From positions 22,697 through 86,696 of the forward strand of contig JAAYKY010000035.1 of NCBI GenBank assembly GCA_012522185.1: 64,000 nucleotides of DNA, written 5' to 3'. Below the pieces are notes generated by a model. That model ran no database searches. It saw nothing but the letters and a program-made list of their open reading frames with translations, and was not told the origin of the DNA. The first letter of the stretch is position 1, and each line of letters starts with the position of its first letter. The translations under genes were made by a program, and so were the position numbers. This document shows positions 26,264 to 35,123 of the stretch, piece after piece. This DNA comes from Flavobacteriaceae bacterium (GTDB lineage: Bacteria; Bacteroidota; Bacteroidia; Flavobacteriales; Weeksellaceae).

Positions 26264-27588
26264 TGAAATACTGGAAACAAATATTTCTAAATAAACCTTT
26301 TTTTTACGCCTTTTCCCTCGTGATCATAGGGTTTTGTCTCGGGTTTTATTTTCCGGAAATGATTTTGATTTCGCAATTGATTCTGTTTGCAGTAGTTCTC
26401 ATTACTTTGTTTGAAGTTGTACTTTTATTTTGGACTCGAAAGGGTGTTTCTGCCCAAAGAATTCTTCAAGACAAATTATCGAATTCCGATTCCAATCCGG
26501 TTGAAATTCATTTGGAAAATCATTTTCCGTTTCGAATTAAATATAGTTTAGTTGACGAAATTCCAAACCAGTTTCAGATTTTTGATTTTAAAATAAAGGG
26601 GGTATTGGGATCTCGGTCTTCTACTCAAATTACATATGAACTTATTCCGAAAGAGAGAGGCGTCTATCGTTTTGGCGATTTAAATGTTTTTGTGGCAACT
26701 CCCCTTGGATTTTTTCAGAGGAGAATTCAAATTCCGGCTCAATCTGAAATTAAGGTTTATCCTTCTTTTCTACGATTGAATCAATTCAGTTTACATAATT
26801 TCAAGGCTCATATCAATGAAATTGGTCAGAAGAAAATGAGGCGGATTGGTCATAGTATGGAGTTTGAGCAAATCAAGGATTATGTAGCGGGTGATGATTT
26901 CCGGACTATCAATTGGAAATCTACTGCCAAGAATCAGAAGCTGATGGTCAATCAATATGTGGATGAGAAGTCCCAACAGGTTTATTGTGCGATTGACAAG
27001 GGAAGAGTGATGAAGATGCCTTTTGGAGGCATGAGTTTATTGGATTATGCGATCAATTCCAGTCTTGTTTTCAGCAATGTAGTTCTTCAGAATCAGGATC
27101 GTGCTGGTGTTTTTACTTTTTCCAGTCAATTGGAGAATTTAGTAAAAGCAGAAAGGCGTTCGACTCAACTTCATAAAATTTCGGAAAGTCTTTATAATAT
27201 TCAGAGTAATTTTTCTGAAACGGATTTCGGGAAACTTTATAATTCGATAAAATATAAAATTACCCAAAGGGGATTGATTGTTTTGTTTACCAATTTCGAA
27301 AGCATGGATTCGCTGCATCGTCAGCTTCCTTATTTGCAAGGAATTAATAAAAGTCATTTGTTGGTGGTTGTATTTTTCAGGAATACGGAACTAGAAGATT
27401 TTTTATTGAGTCAAGAAGATTCGGATTTGTACGAGCGTACATTGGTGGAGAAATTCATTTATGAAAAACAACAAATCGTTTTAGAGCTCAACAAATATGG
27501 AATTCAAACGGTTCTTACTCGACCGGAAGACTTAACGGTCAATACCATAAATAAATACCTCGAGATTAAATCCCGAGGTATTATTTGA
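26263..27588 (+). CDS. DUF58 domain protein
   Basis: A 441-residue protein with two membrane segments at the N-terminus (about 10-30 and 35-53), a beta-rich periplasmic or cytoplasmic stretch to about 190, then the DUF58 signature: MEFEQIKDYVAGDDFRTINWKSTAK and NQYVDEKSQQVY, leading into a vWA-like fold (DYAINSSLVFSNVV, RAGVFTFSS, LIVLFTNFESMD). DUF58 proteins are the standard partners of MoxR ATPases. The gene closes the module; its last codons contain a terminator hairpin. Confidence 0.92.
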   Translation: MKYWKQIFLNKPFFYAFSLVIIGFCLGFYFPEMILISQLILFAVVLITLFEVVLLFWTRKGVSAQRILQDKLSNSDSNPVEIHLENHFPFRIKYSLVDEIPNQFQIFDFKIKGVLGSRSSTQITYELIPKERGVYRFGDLNVFVATPLGFFQRRIQIPAQSEIKVYPSFLRLNQFSLHNFKAHINEIGQKKMRRIGHSMEFEQIKDYVAGDDFRTINWKSTAKNQKLMVNQYVDEKSQQVYCAIDKGRVMKMPFGGMSLLDYAINSSLVFSNVVLQNQDRAGVFTFSSQLENLVKAERRSTQLHKISESLYNIQSNFSETDFGKLYNSIKYKITQRGLIVLFTNFESMDSLHRQLPYLQGINKSHLLVVVFFRNTELEDFLLSQEDSDLYERTLVEKFIYEKQQIVLELNKYGIQTVLTRPEDLTVNTINKYLEIKSRGII

Positions 27589-27590
27589 TT
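27554..27590 (+). terminator. Terminator hairpin inside the 3' end of the DUF58 gene
   Basis: AATACCTCG (27554-27562) pairs perfectly with CGAGGTATT (27574-27582) over an 11-nt loop, followed by ATTTGATTT. The hairpin falls within the last 12 codons, so the stem is also coding. Confidence 0.65.
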
Positions 27591-27601
27591 TAATTTCTTA
27601 G

Positions 27602-27805
27602 TTAAGTTTTTTGAGGTAGATAAATGATAGAATCTGAGTGAAAGATGGTGCCATCATTTATCGTGAATTTGACGTTGCTTTCTATATAAATTTGAGCCTG
27701 AAGAAAAGAGAAGTTTAGAAATACAAAAACAAGCCCAAGAATCTTTCCGGTAGTCAGAAAAAATTCGAAAGGGCTTGGGTTTTGGTATTTAGGCTGATTA
27801 AGCAA
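27602..27805 (-). CDS. Possible small secreted protein (67 residues), TTG start
   Basis: The frame has no ATG and would start at TTG. Residues about 14-37 form a signal-peptide-like hydrophobic segment ending FSFLQAQ, a typical Bacteroidota cleavage site, leaving a mature part of about 30 residues (from IYIESNVKFTINDG). A variant -7 element TAATTTCG lies 18 bases upstream at 27823-27830. It could also be the remnant of a longer secreted protein. I do not recognise it; the signal-peptide pattern is the main reason to list it. Confidence 0.4.
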   Translation of the reverse strand: MLNQPKYQNPSPFEFFLTTGKILGLVFVFLNFSFLQAQIYIESNVKFTINDGTIFHSDSIIYLPQKT

Positions 27806-27844
27806 GCTGCGTAATTTTGCAACGAAATTAGCCGTTAAAAAAAC

Positions 27845-27895
27845 TATTTAAAAAGGTTTGGTTTACCGATCTCCCTAAAACGGCAAACCAAAACA
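27845..27895 (-). terminator. Terminator of the TPR/AraC regulator gene
   Basis: On the minus strand TTGGTTTGCCG (27891-27881) pairs with CGGTAAACCAA (27868-27858) with one G-U pair, followed by CCTTTTTAAATAG and a T-run. Confidence 0.75.
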
Positions 27896-27923
27896 GAGCC
27901 ATAAAAGACTCAACACCAACACA

Positions 27924-29495
27924 CTAAACACATCCCCTCTCCACTTCTTCCAGTGATTTGATAAACAAAGAAGGTGAGATAGAAGTTACTTTCTTAAATA
28001 CAGTTGCAAATTTATTTTGAGAAGAAAACCCTGCTTCTTCTGCGAGTGTAGCCATTTTATATTTTCTGTATAAAGGTTCTTTGTTTAATTTTTTTATGAT
28101 ATAATTTACTCGAAGTTCATTTATATAATTATTGAAATCCTGTTTTTTATATGTATTGATTACATAAGACAGATATTTCGTATTGGTATCACAATAAGTA
28201 GCCAAGAAAGAAAGCGATACATTGTTTCGGGTAAAGAGATTGGAGGATTCAAATTTCTCTAACTTGGTCAAAAGCCTATCTTCTGTTGCAGAGGTCATGA
28301 TAGTCGATGCACCAACTTCATTCTCTGAATTTTCTTTATTTTCTTGACTATCCTCTTTAGGATTAATTGGCTTTGGCTGTGTTTTACTATCAATTCTTGC
28401 TAAAATCTCTTTTATCTTTTGAATATTTCTTTTTTGTTGCTTTCTGTACCAGATGAAGTACATAATCCCCAACATAATTATTATAAATAAAACAATTACA
28501 ATTTTATTTTTTGCACTGACTTTATTCTCTATACTCGATTTCTCTTTATCCATCTTCGCAAAAGACTCTGTAACTACAACTGTCTTATGATCAGAAATAA
28601 GCCCACGAACTGAGTCTTGTTTGCTTTTTGTAAGAATTATGTTTTCGATATCTTTTGTCAGGGCATAATACCGTTGGGAAGTTTCATAAACACGATTTTT
28701 TAATTCCAGATAATTAGATCTTTCAGCAATTTGATTAGCCAGATCAAGGTTTTCCTTTGCCAGATTATTTTCTCTTCTCTCGATATAAACATTGGTCATT
28801 CCATTATAAATTAATCCTTTTAAATAAGATTCTGGCAAATCGCCATAAGAACGGAGCGCCTCTTCAAAATAAACCAATGCTGTTTTATACTCTTTCAAGT
28901 GATAATAACATTCTCCCAAAAAAACTCTATTTTCCGCAACCCTAAAGCCTTTATTGTCTTTTAGATTATTTAAATAATCGATCGCTTTCTCGAAATAGTG
29001 TACAGCAGTCTTATACTCTTTCTGCCCCATATGGCTAAAGGCGATTTCGTGATACAAAGAACCAACTGCACTGTTCGCAGACTCCTTTGGCTCAATTTTC
29101 TCAGCACTTTCCAACGCGATATTCATAAACTCATTCGCTTTCGTATAAAGTCCGGATAAACGGTATTGAGTTGATAAAAAACCATTTACTCTTGTAATCC
29201 AGTTATAATCTGTCGTCTGAGAGATGACCTCTTTTGCCTTCAGGCCATATTCGATAGCTTTGTTCAGATCTCCGGAATGCTGATACAAAGTAGCAGTCAA
29301 CATCAAACTCCTGGTTTTAAAATAAGGTGTTTCAGAAACTTTAAACAAAGAATCAGCAATATACAATGCTCTTTCAAAATCATTCTGAGCGATTTCATTA
29401 TAAGTTTTCAGATAAACTTCATTATAATTTTCAAGATTCTGTGCATTTAAAATTGATAAAATAAAAAAGAAGGGAAACAAGCAAATCTTATTCAT
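27924..29495 (-). CDS. Membrane-bound TPR protein with AraC-type DNA-binding domain
   Basis: A 523-residue regulator. Signal peptide (1-18, ending LNAQ), TPR repeats over about 30-300 (for example YHEIAFSHMGQKEYKTAVHYF and EAL helices), a membrane segment at about 327-346 (IVIVLFIIIMLGIMYFIWY), a charged linker, then an AraC-type helix-turn-helix at about 415-515 (ATLAEEAGFSSQNKFATVFKKVTSISPSLF). This places the TPR sensor in the periplasm and the DNA-binding part in the cytoplasm. Such proteins in Flavobacteriia regulate metabolic or stress genes by unknown signals. A neighbouring thioredoxin and T9SS protein may be targets, but there is no direct evidence. Confidence 0.9.
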   Translation of the reverse strand: MNKICLFPFFFILSILNAQNLENYNEVYLKTYNEIAQNDFERALYIADSLFKVSETPYFKTRSLMLTATLYQHSGDLNKAIEYGLKAKEVISQTTDYNWITRVNGFLSTQYRLSGLYTKANEFMNIALESAEKIEPKESANSAVGSLYHEIAFSHMGQKEYKTAVHYFEKAIDYLNNLKDNKGFRVAENRVFLGECYYHLKEYKTALVYFEEALRSYGDLPESYLKGLIYNGMTNVYIERRENNLAKENLDLANQIAERSNYLELKNRVYETSQRYYALTKDIENIILTKSKQDSVRGLISDHKTVVVTESFAKMDKEKSSIENKVSAKNKIVIVLFIIIMLGIMYFIWYRKQQKRNIQKIKEILARIDSKTQPKPINPKEDSQENKENSENEVGASTIMTSATEDRLLTKLEKFESSNLFTRNNVSLSFLATYCDTNTKYLSYVINTYKKQDFNNYINELRVNYIIKKLNKEPLYRKYKMATLAEEAGFSSQNKFATVFKKVTSISPSLFIKSLEEVERGCV

Positions 29496-29997
29496 TTCTA
29501 TTGGAATTTTGAGCGACCCTATTCGCAGGTAGAGACTTAATCCTCAAAGATAACCCTTTATAAAGTTTGAGAAAACACCCATTCAAATTTTCTCTTTTAA
29601 ACCATCAAACATAAGTATCATTTTCAGTAAAACGGTAAATGTTTATTTTGATAACAGCCTCAAATAAACTAAGTTATATAGCGATTTAAAATTAAGACTG
29701 AGTTTTAACTGGATAACGTAATAAATATGAATTTGATGGAAATTCGATAGGTTTAAGATACATTAATTGCCCCCTCATAATTCATCTGTTCGTTAAAGTC
29801 CCTTCTCGAGTAGAGAACAGAACATTCCAAGTTTAGCGGTTTAGTACTCTCTCAGAATACAAATTCAAAAAAGGAAATTACTTGTAGATAAATAAAGAAC
29901 TATGGCCCATTATAAAAATTGCTAAAGTTATAGGTAGAACGCATATAACTTTAGCAAAATTATTTTTAAACCTCAGTTTAACTGATTTGGCAACAAA
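29496..29997. other. 502-base intergenic region
   Basis: AT-rich sequence between two minus-strand genes. It holds the regulator gene's upstream region and, at its right end, the terminator of the thioredoxin-domain gene. I see no convincing reading frame, RNA gene or tandem repeat in the rest. Promoter elements for the regulator are not obvious. Confidence 0.7.
29912..29963 (-). terminator. Strong terminator after the thioredoxin-domain gene
   Basis: TTGCTAAAGTTATA (29919-29932) and TATAACTTTAGCAA (29944-29957) are perfect 14-bp arms over an 11-nt loop. On the minus strand a T-rich tail (TTTTTATAAT) follows. It lies 41 bases after the stop of the upstream gene. Confidence 0.85.
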
Positions 29998-31296
29998 TTA
30001 GAATTCCACCAATTCCGAAATATGTGTTGCCTTTTTTATGAGTTTGTTGTCCTTATCGACTAAAAATAAAGTTGGTGTAGAAGTAACGCCAAAGTCTTGA
30101 ACCGCTTGGGTATCCCACTGAAGTAATTCGGTATAGTTTACCCACTCCACATCATGCGTTGCTGAATTGAACATTCCGGCATCATAATCCAAAGAAATGC
30201 TAACTATTTCACCTCCATTTTCTTTGAAGCTACGATAATATTCTTTCACAAAAGGAAGTTCATCATTACAAGCAGGACACCAAGAAGCCCAAAACATGAT
30301 GATTTTCTTATCGGCCTTGACGTCGTACAAAGACTTGTATCCATTCACGGGTTTTTGAAAGATGATGTTGGGAACCTGGCTTCCTGGGATTGTACTTTTA
30401 TGGGCTGAAAGGTTGGACTTTAGCTCATCAGTTATTTCACAAGTCAATGCATTTGCCTTTGCATAATATTTCTCCAAAAGCGAAGAAAACTGCTCGGAGG
30501 GAAGTACTAAGAAAACACTTGACAATATATTTTGTCCTCGCGAAGTTTCTAAATCGGCTTTTTCCAATAAATCATCCAATTCCTTTTCAATGGTAGAGTT
30601 GATTTCTTCCTGAGAATTAGCTCCAAAAATGGCGGCTCTTAAATAGTCCAAAACAAGTTTGGGCATAAACCCGGTTCCTTCGAGGTAATCATTGTCCGAA
30701 ATCAATCTTTTTTCGAGGTTTTCTTTATGTCTGTCGGCTGCGAATTTCCCTTCAAAGGGTCGGTTGGCTAGTTCAGTAATCGCTACATAATAATCCAATA
30801 AGGGAGACTCTATAGTAGGATTTAATGCTTCGATTCTTTTTTCTTCTTTTAGTATTGCTTGGTAGAATTCATCTGTTTCTTTGTACAAAGGTTTGATGAT
30901 GGGAAAGACATTATTTTTCACATCTTTGAAACCGTCCACCGATAAAAACTGTTGAAAGGCTTGTGCTGATTTTCCTTCTGTGAATTTTAAATCTGTGAAA
31001 TTATTATTTCTATAAGTTGCAGTAAAATTCACAGCTTCATTGTCGCTTAAAATGTCTAAAACGGATTGCTGAGAAGTATCGGTCAATCGTACTACACCAC
31101 GATATTTTGGAATATTTACAGAGAATTTTCCGTTTTTATCGGTTTTGATTTTATTGATAAGAATATCTCCCGGTCCGTTGAAAATCCGAATCATTAGATC
31201 TTTTTCGGAAAAGTTTTGGATTTCACCCGAGACTTTAAACTGCGCGTTAAGCGGCAATGTGAGTAGAAACAGGAGTATCAAAAGAATTTTGTTCAT
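29998..31296 (-). CDS. TlpA-like thioredoxin-domain protein with DUF4369-type N-terminus
   Basis: A 432-residue periplasmic protein. Signal peptide 1-19 (ending PLNAQ), an N-terminal beta domain (about 20-105, DUF4369-like: FKVSGEIQNF ... TDKNGKFSVNIP), a helical middle, and a C-terminal thioredoxin fold (about 305-432) with the active site WASWCPACNDELPF and the cis-proline STPTLFLVD. The role is expected to be disulfide reduction of exported proteins. Its partner is unknown. It has its own -7-like element at 31313-31320 and ends at a strong terminator, so it seems to be a single-gene unit. Confidence 0.9.
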   Translation of the reverse strand: MNKILLILLFLLTLPLNAQFKVSGEIQNFSEKDLMIRIFNGPGDILINKIKTDKNGKFSVNIPKYRGVVRLTDTSQQSVLDILSDNEAVNFTATYRNNNFTDLKFTEGKSAQAFQQFLSVDGFKDVKNNVFPIIKPLYKETDEFYQAILKEEKRIEALNPTIESPLLDYYVAITELANRPFEGKFAADRHKENLEKRLISDNDYLEGTGFMPKLVLDYLRAAIFGANSQEEINSTIEKELDDLLEKADLETSRGQNILSSVFLVLPSEQFSSLLEKYYAKANALTCEITDELKSNLSAHKSTIPGSQVPNIIFQKPVNGYKSLYDVKADKKIIMFWASWCPACNDELPFVKEYYRSFKENGGEIVSISLDYDAGMFNSATHDVEWVNYTELLQWDTQAVQDFGVTSTPTLFLVDKDNKLIKKATHISELVEF

Positions 31297-31312
31297 TTTA
31301 AAATATTTGTTT

Positions 31313-31320
31313 CAAATATA
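31313..31320 (-). promoter_or_regulatory. Candidate -7 element for the thioredoxin-domain gene
   Basis: The minus strand reads TATATTTG, abutting the upstream terminator and leaving a leader of about 10 bases. Confidence 0.4.
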
Positions 31321-31351
31321 AAAAAACCCTTTCGTAATGGAAAGGGTTTTT
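31321..31351 (-). terminator. Terminator of the small proline-rich membrane protein gene
   Basis: AAAAACCCTTTC pairs with GAAAGGGTTTTT around a 6-nt loop; on the minus strand a T-run follows. Confidence 0.88.
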
Positions 31352-31370
31352 GGGTATGATCGATTGTAAT

Positions 31371-31604
31371 TTAATCTGCAATTTGTTTTCTTGCATTCTT
31401 AATGATGAAATAGGCTCCAATCAGGACGGCAGCCATTAACAAAAACGGCAAAAATTCATCTATGGGCGTATCTGGTGCATCATCAGCTGGTGCTCCAAAA
31501 CCTCCAGAAGCATTTTCTCCTTGTGGTGGTGGTGGCACCGGTGTTTGTGCAAATGAAATTGCACTGAAAATAAACAAGAATATTAGAGGAAGTATTTTTT
31601 TCAT
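31371..31604 (-). CDS. Small proline-rich membrane protein
   Basis: A 77-residue protein. Signal peptide 1-19 (ending SFAQ), then a proline- and glycine-rich stretch (TPVPPPPQGENASGG ... DAPDTPIDEF), a membrane segment (about 52-70, LPFLLMAAVLIGAYFII) and a basic tail KNARKQ. This layout recalls small Bacteroidota proteins of the pattern signal, Pro-rich, PID-x-Y/F, membrane helix, basic tail, often next to T9SS proteins. It is 39 bases downstream of a large T9SS gene and probably co-transcribed. Function unknown; a membrane anchor or sorting peptide is possible. Confidence 0.75.
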   Translation of the reverse strand: MKKILPLIFLFIFSAISFAQTPVPPPPQGENASGGFGAPADDAPDTPIDEFLPFLLMAAVLIGAYFIIKNARKQIAD

Positions 31605-31643
31605 ATCAAATATTTTATAGGTTGATTTAATTATATAATAGGT

Positions 31644-33674
31644 TTAAAATTTAACAATTATTTTCTGTAATTCTGTTTCACCTTTTTCACTTTGTGATTT
31701 CACTACATATACACCTGGTTGTTTGATTCCAAGTACGTGGTCGTGTGTGGTGTTAATTGAATTAGCTGTATAAATCACTCTTCCTGAAATATCATACACA
31801 GTCAGATTTGCAGAGTTCCACTGATCGTTAAATCTTACTTTGTATTCGGATCCGTGTTTGAATACAATTGTTCGCGATGAAATCAAATCAGCAGTCCCCA
31901 TGGTATCGTCTTCTTCAGGATAACCATTCCAGTAAACTACAAATCGGTCGAATGAAGACTCTACATCATTTCCAATAAGGTATTCGAAATTTGAATCAAT
32001 TTCCATTAATACATCTTCAACTGTATCGTGAAAATAGAATTTGTTATCATTTTGGAATCCTCCTTCGGTTAATTTATTGAAGATATTTCCTTCGTACAAA
32101 TCTCCTTTTAATTTAAATGAACCTTCTGTATTTCTATTAAATACGATATTGATTGGTTTTGCAACGTAGTCGTTGGAATTGATAGCATTTATATACAAAG
32201 GAGTGAAATCTGTTACAATCTCATCGGCGCTTTCTTGTAATCCATAAAATCCGGTAGTCGTTGTAAAGAATCCAGTGTCTTCATTGATGTCACCCGAGTA
32301 ATCGGATTCATATTCCTGCTTTTCACCCGTTACACCTTCGGCCATTGCCACGATAAACAAATGATTTCCAGTAGGAGTTCCCACTTCATCATTTTTAACT
32401 AAGTATAAACCTAATTGATGGAAATCATTCACCAATCTTGGTGAAACAGAACCAGAAGGAGTCATTGCAAAAGTTTTTTCTGCATCTCCAATCGTTAGCG
32501 ATCCACCTGTATCATCATTTAAATGAAGTCCAAATCCTTCAAAAGGCTTTACAATCAAAGCTTCCGCACTACCTGTCCATTGTCCGGCTCCAGTTCGGGT
32601 TGCTTTTACGAATTGACTTTCTACTGCTGTTGTACCTTGACCTCCGTTTTCTTCGGTTGTCGTTACATCAGAATACTTATATACACCTCTCAGGTTAGGT
32701 AAAGTCAATCCTGATAAATCCAAATTAGAAGTAAATGGATTTCCGTATTGGAAACCGTATTTACCATATTCTGTTTGATTAGCACCTACATCAGCGATAT
32801 TCACAAATGCATCATCGATATAGCTTTCTAATCTTTCATTATAGTTATTTCTTTTTCTACTCCAGCAATTCTCTCCTCCCTCTCCCGAACATCCCGAAGC
32901 ATTCCATTGAGAGGTAGCCGTATAAGGATGATTAGCAATAGACATAGAAAGAGTCACTGAATTAGGAGTAGGAATTCCTTTGTAAGAAAGCGGAGTATTG
33001 CTTGAACTATGGGAATCCATAATATTTTTCAATCCTGTTCCGTTGCTCGTAAAGTTTAAGTAATAGTATTTTGTAGAATTAACACTCTCTCCTGTTGGTT
33101 CTGCATCGGATTCATATTCTACGTTGTCCCAAGACAATAAAGATTGAGCATATCTGGTAGTACCACAATTTACGTTCACCCCACAATCCCCCACATAAGG
33201 TATAGCAGATCCAAACAAGAATTTAAATGCATCCTCTGACTTATAGGCTCCGTACTGAAAGGGAATAGCAAACTGACCTAAATCAAAAGCGTCGGTATCA
33301 ATCGGATTTTTCTGCATGGTCAAATAGCCTGTAGAAGTTGCGCCGTTCTCGATAATGACTTGTCCGTAACTATCTACGCCATTCCATACATTCACAAAGT
33401 TATTTCCTTTGTCAAATTCCGCTACTGAAGCATTTGCTGTGGTGGCTGTGTTGGTGTACCCTCCAACAATTTGGATATTACCTTCGTTAATAATTGTATT
33501 AGCCGTACCTGCAGCTTCATTTACAACATTAAACGACCCTCCATGGTAAAAAAGGGTATTGGATTCAACTTTAACTTTTGCAGCTCCCGTAACATAAGTA
33601 TCTTGCCCATGCAGAATTCCTGCAGCAGTAAATACAATCGAAAATGCAAAGAAACATAAGTAATTTTTCTTCAT
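31644..33674 (-). CDS. Large T9SS type A sorting-domain protein
   Basis: A 676-residue secreted protein. Signal peptide 1-23 (ending LHGQ). The N-terminal about 120 residues recall a repeated beta-strand domain with sequences like VTGAAKVKVESNTLFYHGG, of the kind seen in autotransporter-like or adhesin stretches; the rest has no recognisable catalytic motif. The C-terminal about 75 residues (WNSANLTVYDISGRVIY to LQKIIVKF) are a type A T9SS sorting domain. Two cysteine clusters (VGDCGVNVNC, CSGEGGENC) may form disulfides. A substrate cannot be assigned. An upstream -7-like element is at 33771-33778. Confidence 0.85.
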   Translation of the reverse strand: MKKNYLCFFAFSIVFTAAGILHGQDTYVTGAAKVKVESNTLFYHGGSFNVVNEAAGTANTIINEGNIQIVGGYTNTATTANASVAEFDKGNNFVNVWNGVDSYGQVIIENGATSTGYLTMQKNPIDTDAFDLGQFAIPFQYGAYKSEDAFKFLFGSAIPYVGDCGVNVNCGTTRYAQSLLSWDNVEYESDAEPTGESVNSTKYYYLNFTSNGTGLKNIMDSHSSSNTPLSYKGIPTPNSVTLSMSIANHPYTATSQWNASGCSGEGGENCWSRKRNNYNERLESYIDDAFVNIADVGANQTEYGKYGFQYGNPFTSNLDLSGLTLPNLRGVYKYSDVTTTEENGGQGTTAVESQFVKATRTGAGQWTGSAEALIVKPFEGFGLHLNDDTGGSLTIGDAEKTFAMTPSGSVSPRLVNDFHQLGLYLVKNDEVGTPTGNHLFIVAMAEGVTGEKQEYESDYSGDINEDTGFFTTTTGFYGLQESADEIVTDFTPLYINAINSNDYVAKPINIVFNRNTEGSFKLKGDLYEGNIFNKLTEGGFQNDNKFYFHDTVEDVLMEIDSNFEYLIGNDVESSFDRFVVYWNGYPEEDDTMGTADLISSRTIVFKHGSEYKVRFNDQWNSANLTVYDISGRVIYTANSINTTHDHVLGIKQPGVYVVKSQSEKGETELQKIIVKF

Positions 33675-33770
33675 AGTATTTTATTTTAGGTTGTGTTCAA
33701 TAAAGTTGATTTGTTAAATTTCAACTAACAATATTTAGGAAACATGAATTTACATCTTGTTTCCACGGCA

Positions 33771-33778
33771 CAAATATA
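33771..33778 (-). promoter_or_regulatory. Candidate -7 element for the large T9SS protein
   Basis: The minus strand reads TATATTTG about 96 bases before the start codon, implying a long leader. No -33 TTG at the usual spacing. Confidence 0.35.
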
Positions 33779-33882
33779 AAAATATTTTTTGTATGTCGTA
33801 CATTTTTTTTCAGATAAGACATATCTATTTTATTAAAAACTATCTAAAATAGAATTACTTAAATAGATGTCTAACTTCAATC

Positions 33883-35079
33883 TCAAATAGCTTTCTTAAC
33901 TGAATTTTCAATCCCTCCTCGGTCAATTACAATTACTTCCGGCATCTCATCAATTTCATACATAATGTCTGTGAAAATCTCTTCCACTACCGACCGCAAA
34001 CCTCTTGCGCCTAAACCTAACTCTTCAGCTTTCTCCACAATGTAATCAAGCGCAGATTCTTTCACAATCAGTTCTTTGCCTTCCAGGGAAATCAGTTTTT
34101 GATATTGCTTTACAAGGGCATTTTTGGGTTCAGTCAAAATCTTCTTCATGGCTTCGTTATCCAAAGGCGTAAGGTTTGCAATTACGGGCAAACGACCAAT
34201 TAATTCAGGGATCAAACCAAAGGACTTCAAATCCATGGCATTGACTTCATTGAGCAAATCACCTGAACTTTTGGCGTTCTCTTCATTTTTATAACCAATT
34301 ACGTGCGTGTTCAAGCGATTGGCAATATGGCGCTCGATACCTGAAAAGGCACCTCCAGCAATAAACAAAATATCTTTTGTATTGACTTCCACAAATTTCT
34401 GATCGGGATGTTTGCGTCCACCTTTTGGGGGAACATTTACAATTGTTCCTTCCAAAATTTTCAGCAAAGCTTGTTGAACCCCTTCTCCCGAAACATCTCT
34501 TGTAATGGATGGATTATCACTTTTTCGTGCGATTTTATCAATTTCATCAATGAAAACAATTCCTTTCTCAGCCAAATCCACTTCATAATTTGCATCTTGT
34601 AACAAACGTGTCAATATACTTTCCACATCCTCACCCACATATCCGGCTTCCGTCAAAACCGTTGCATCTACGATTGCAAACGGCACATTCAACATCCGAG
34701 CAATGGTTTTGGCCAATAGTGTTTTCCCACTTCCTGTTTCGCCGACCAGAACTACATTGGATTTATCGATTTCTACATCGTCCTTTTCTTCAACAGGATT
34801 CAGGATTCTTTTGTAGTGATTGAAAACAGCTACGGACAATACTTTTTTGGCATGATCCTGACCGATTATATAATCATCCAAGAACTTTTTAATTTCTTTT
34901 GGTGATTTTAATGGAAGAGGATTGACAAGTTTATTTTTATTTTTAAATGAAATTTCTTCCTCTACAATTCCATGTGCTTGTTCGATACATTGATCACAGA
35001 TATGACCATCAATTCCTGCGACAAGTAAATTCACATCACTTTTTGACCGTCCACAAAATGAACATTTATTTTCTTCCAA
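33883..35079 (-). CDS. clpX: ATP-dependent Clp protease ATP-binding subunit ClpX, probable TTG start
   Basis: ClpX unfolds proteins and feeds them to ClpP. The zinc-binding domain with CSFCGRSK and HICDQC is near the N-terminus, then Walker [17 protein letters not shown], Walker [27 protein letters not shown] and the ClpP-contact and sensor regions. The start is uncertain. A GTG at 35172 would overlap the upstream gene by about 49 bases. The TTG at 35079 gives [10 protein letters not shown], which fits the family, leaves a 44-base gap and follows a TAACTTTG -7 element (35101-35108). The visible chain is then 398 residues. Confidence 0.93.
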   Translation of the reverse strand: MEENKCSFCGRSKSDVNLLVAGIDGHICDQCIEQAHGIVEEEISFKNKNKLVNPLPLKSPKEIKKFLDDYIIGQDHAKKVLSVAVFNHYKRILNPVEEKDDVEIDKSNVVLVGETGSGKTLLAKTIARMLNVPFAIVDATVLTEAGYVGEDVESILTRLLQDANYEVDLAEKGIVFIDEIDKIARKSDNPSITRDVSGEGVQQALLKILEGTIVNVPPKGGRKHPDQKFVEVNTKDILFIAGGAFSGIERHIANRLNTHVIGYKNEENAKSSGDLLNEVNAMDLKSFGLIPELIGRLPVIANLTPLDNEAMKKILTEPKNALVKQYQKLISLEGKELIVKESALDYIVEKAEELGLGARGLRSVVEEIFTDIMYEIDEMPEVIVIDRGGIENSVKKAI

Positions 35080-35100
35080 TTCTTTATCTTTTATAACGTA

Positions 35101-35108
35101 CAAAGTTA
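35101..35108 (-). promoter_or_regulatory. Candidate -7 promoter element of clpX
   Basis: The minus strand reads TAACTTTG, 21 bases before the chosen TTG start and inside the gap after the HTTM-like gene. It suggests clpX can be transcribed apart from the clpP run. Confidence 0.4.
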
Positions 35109-35123
35109 CAAAATCCCATAGTT

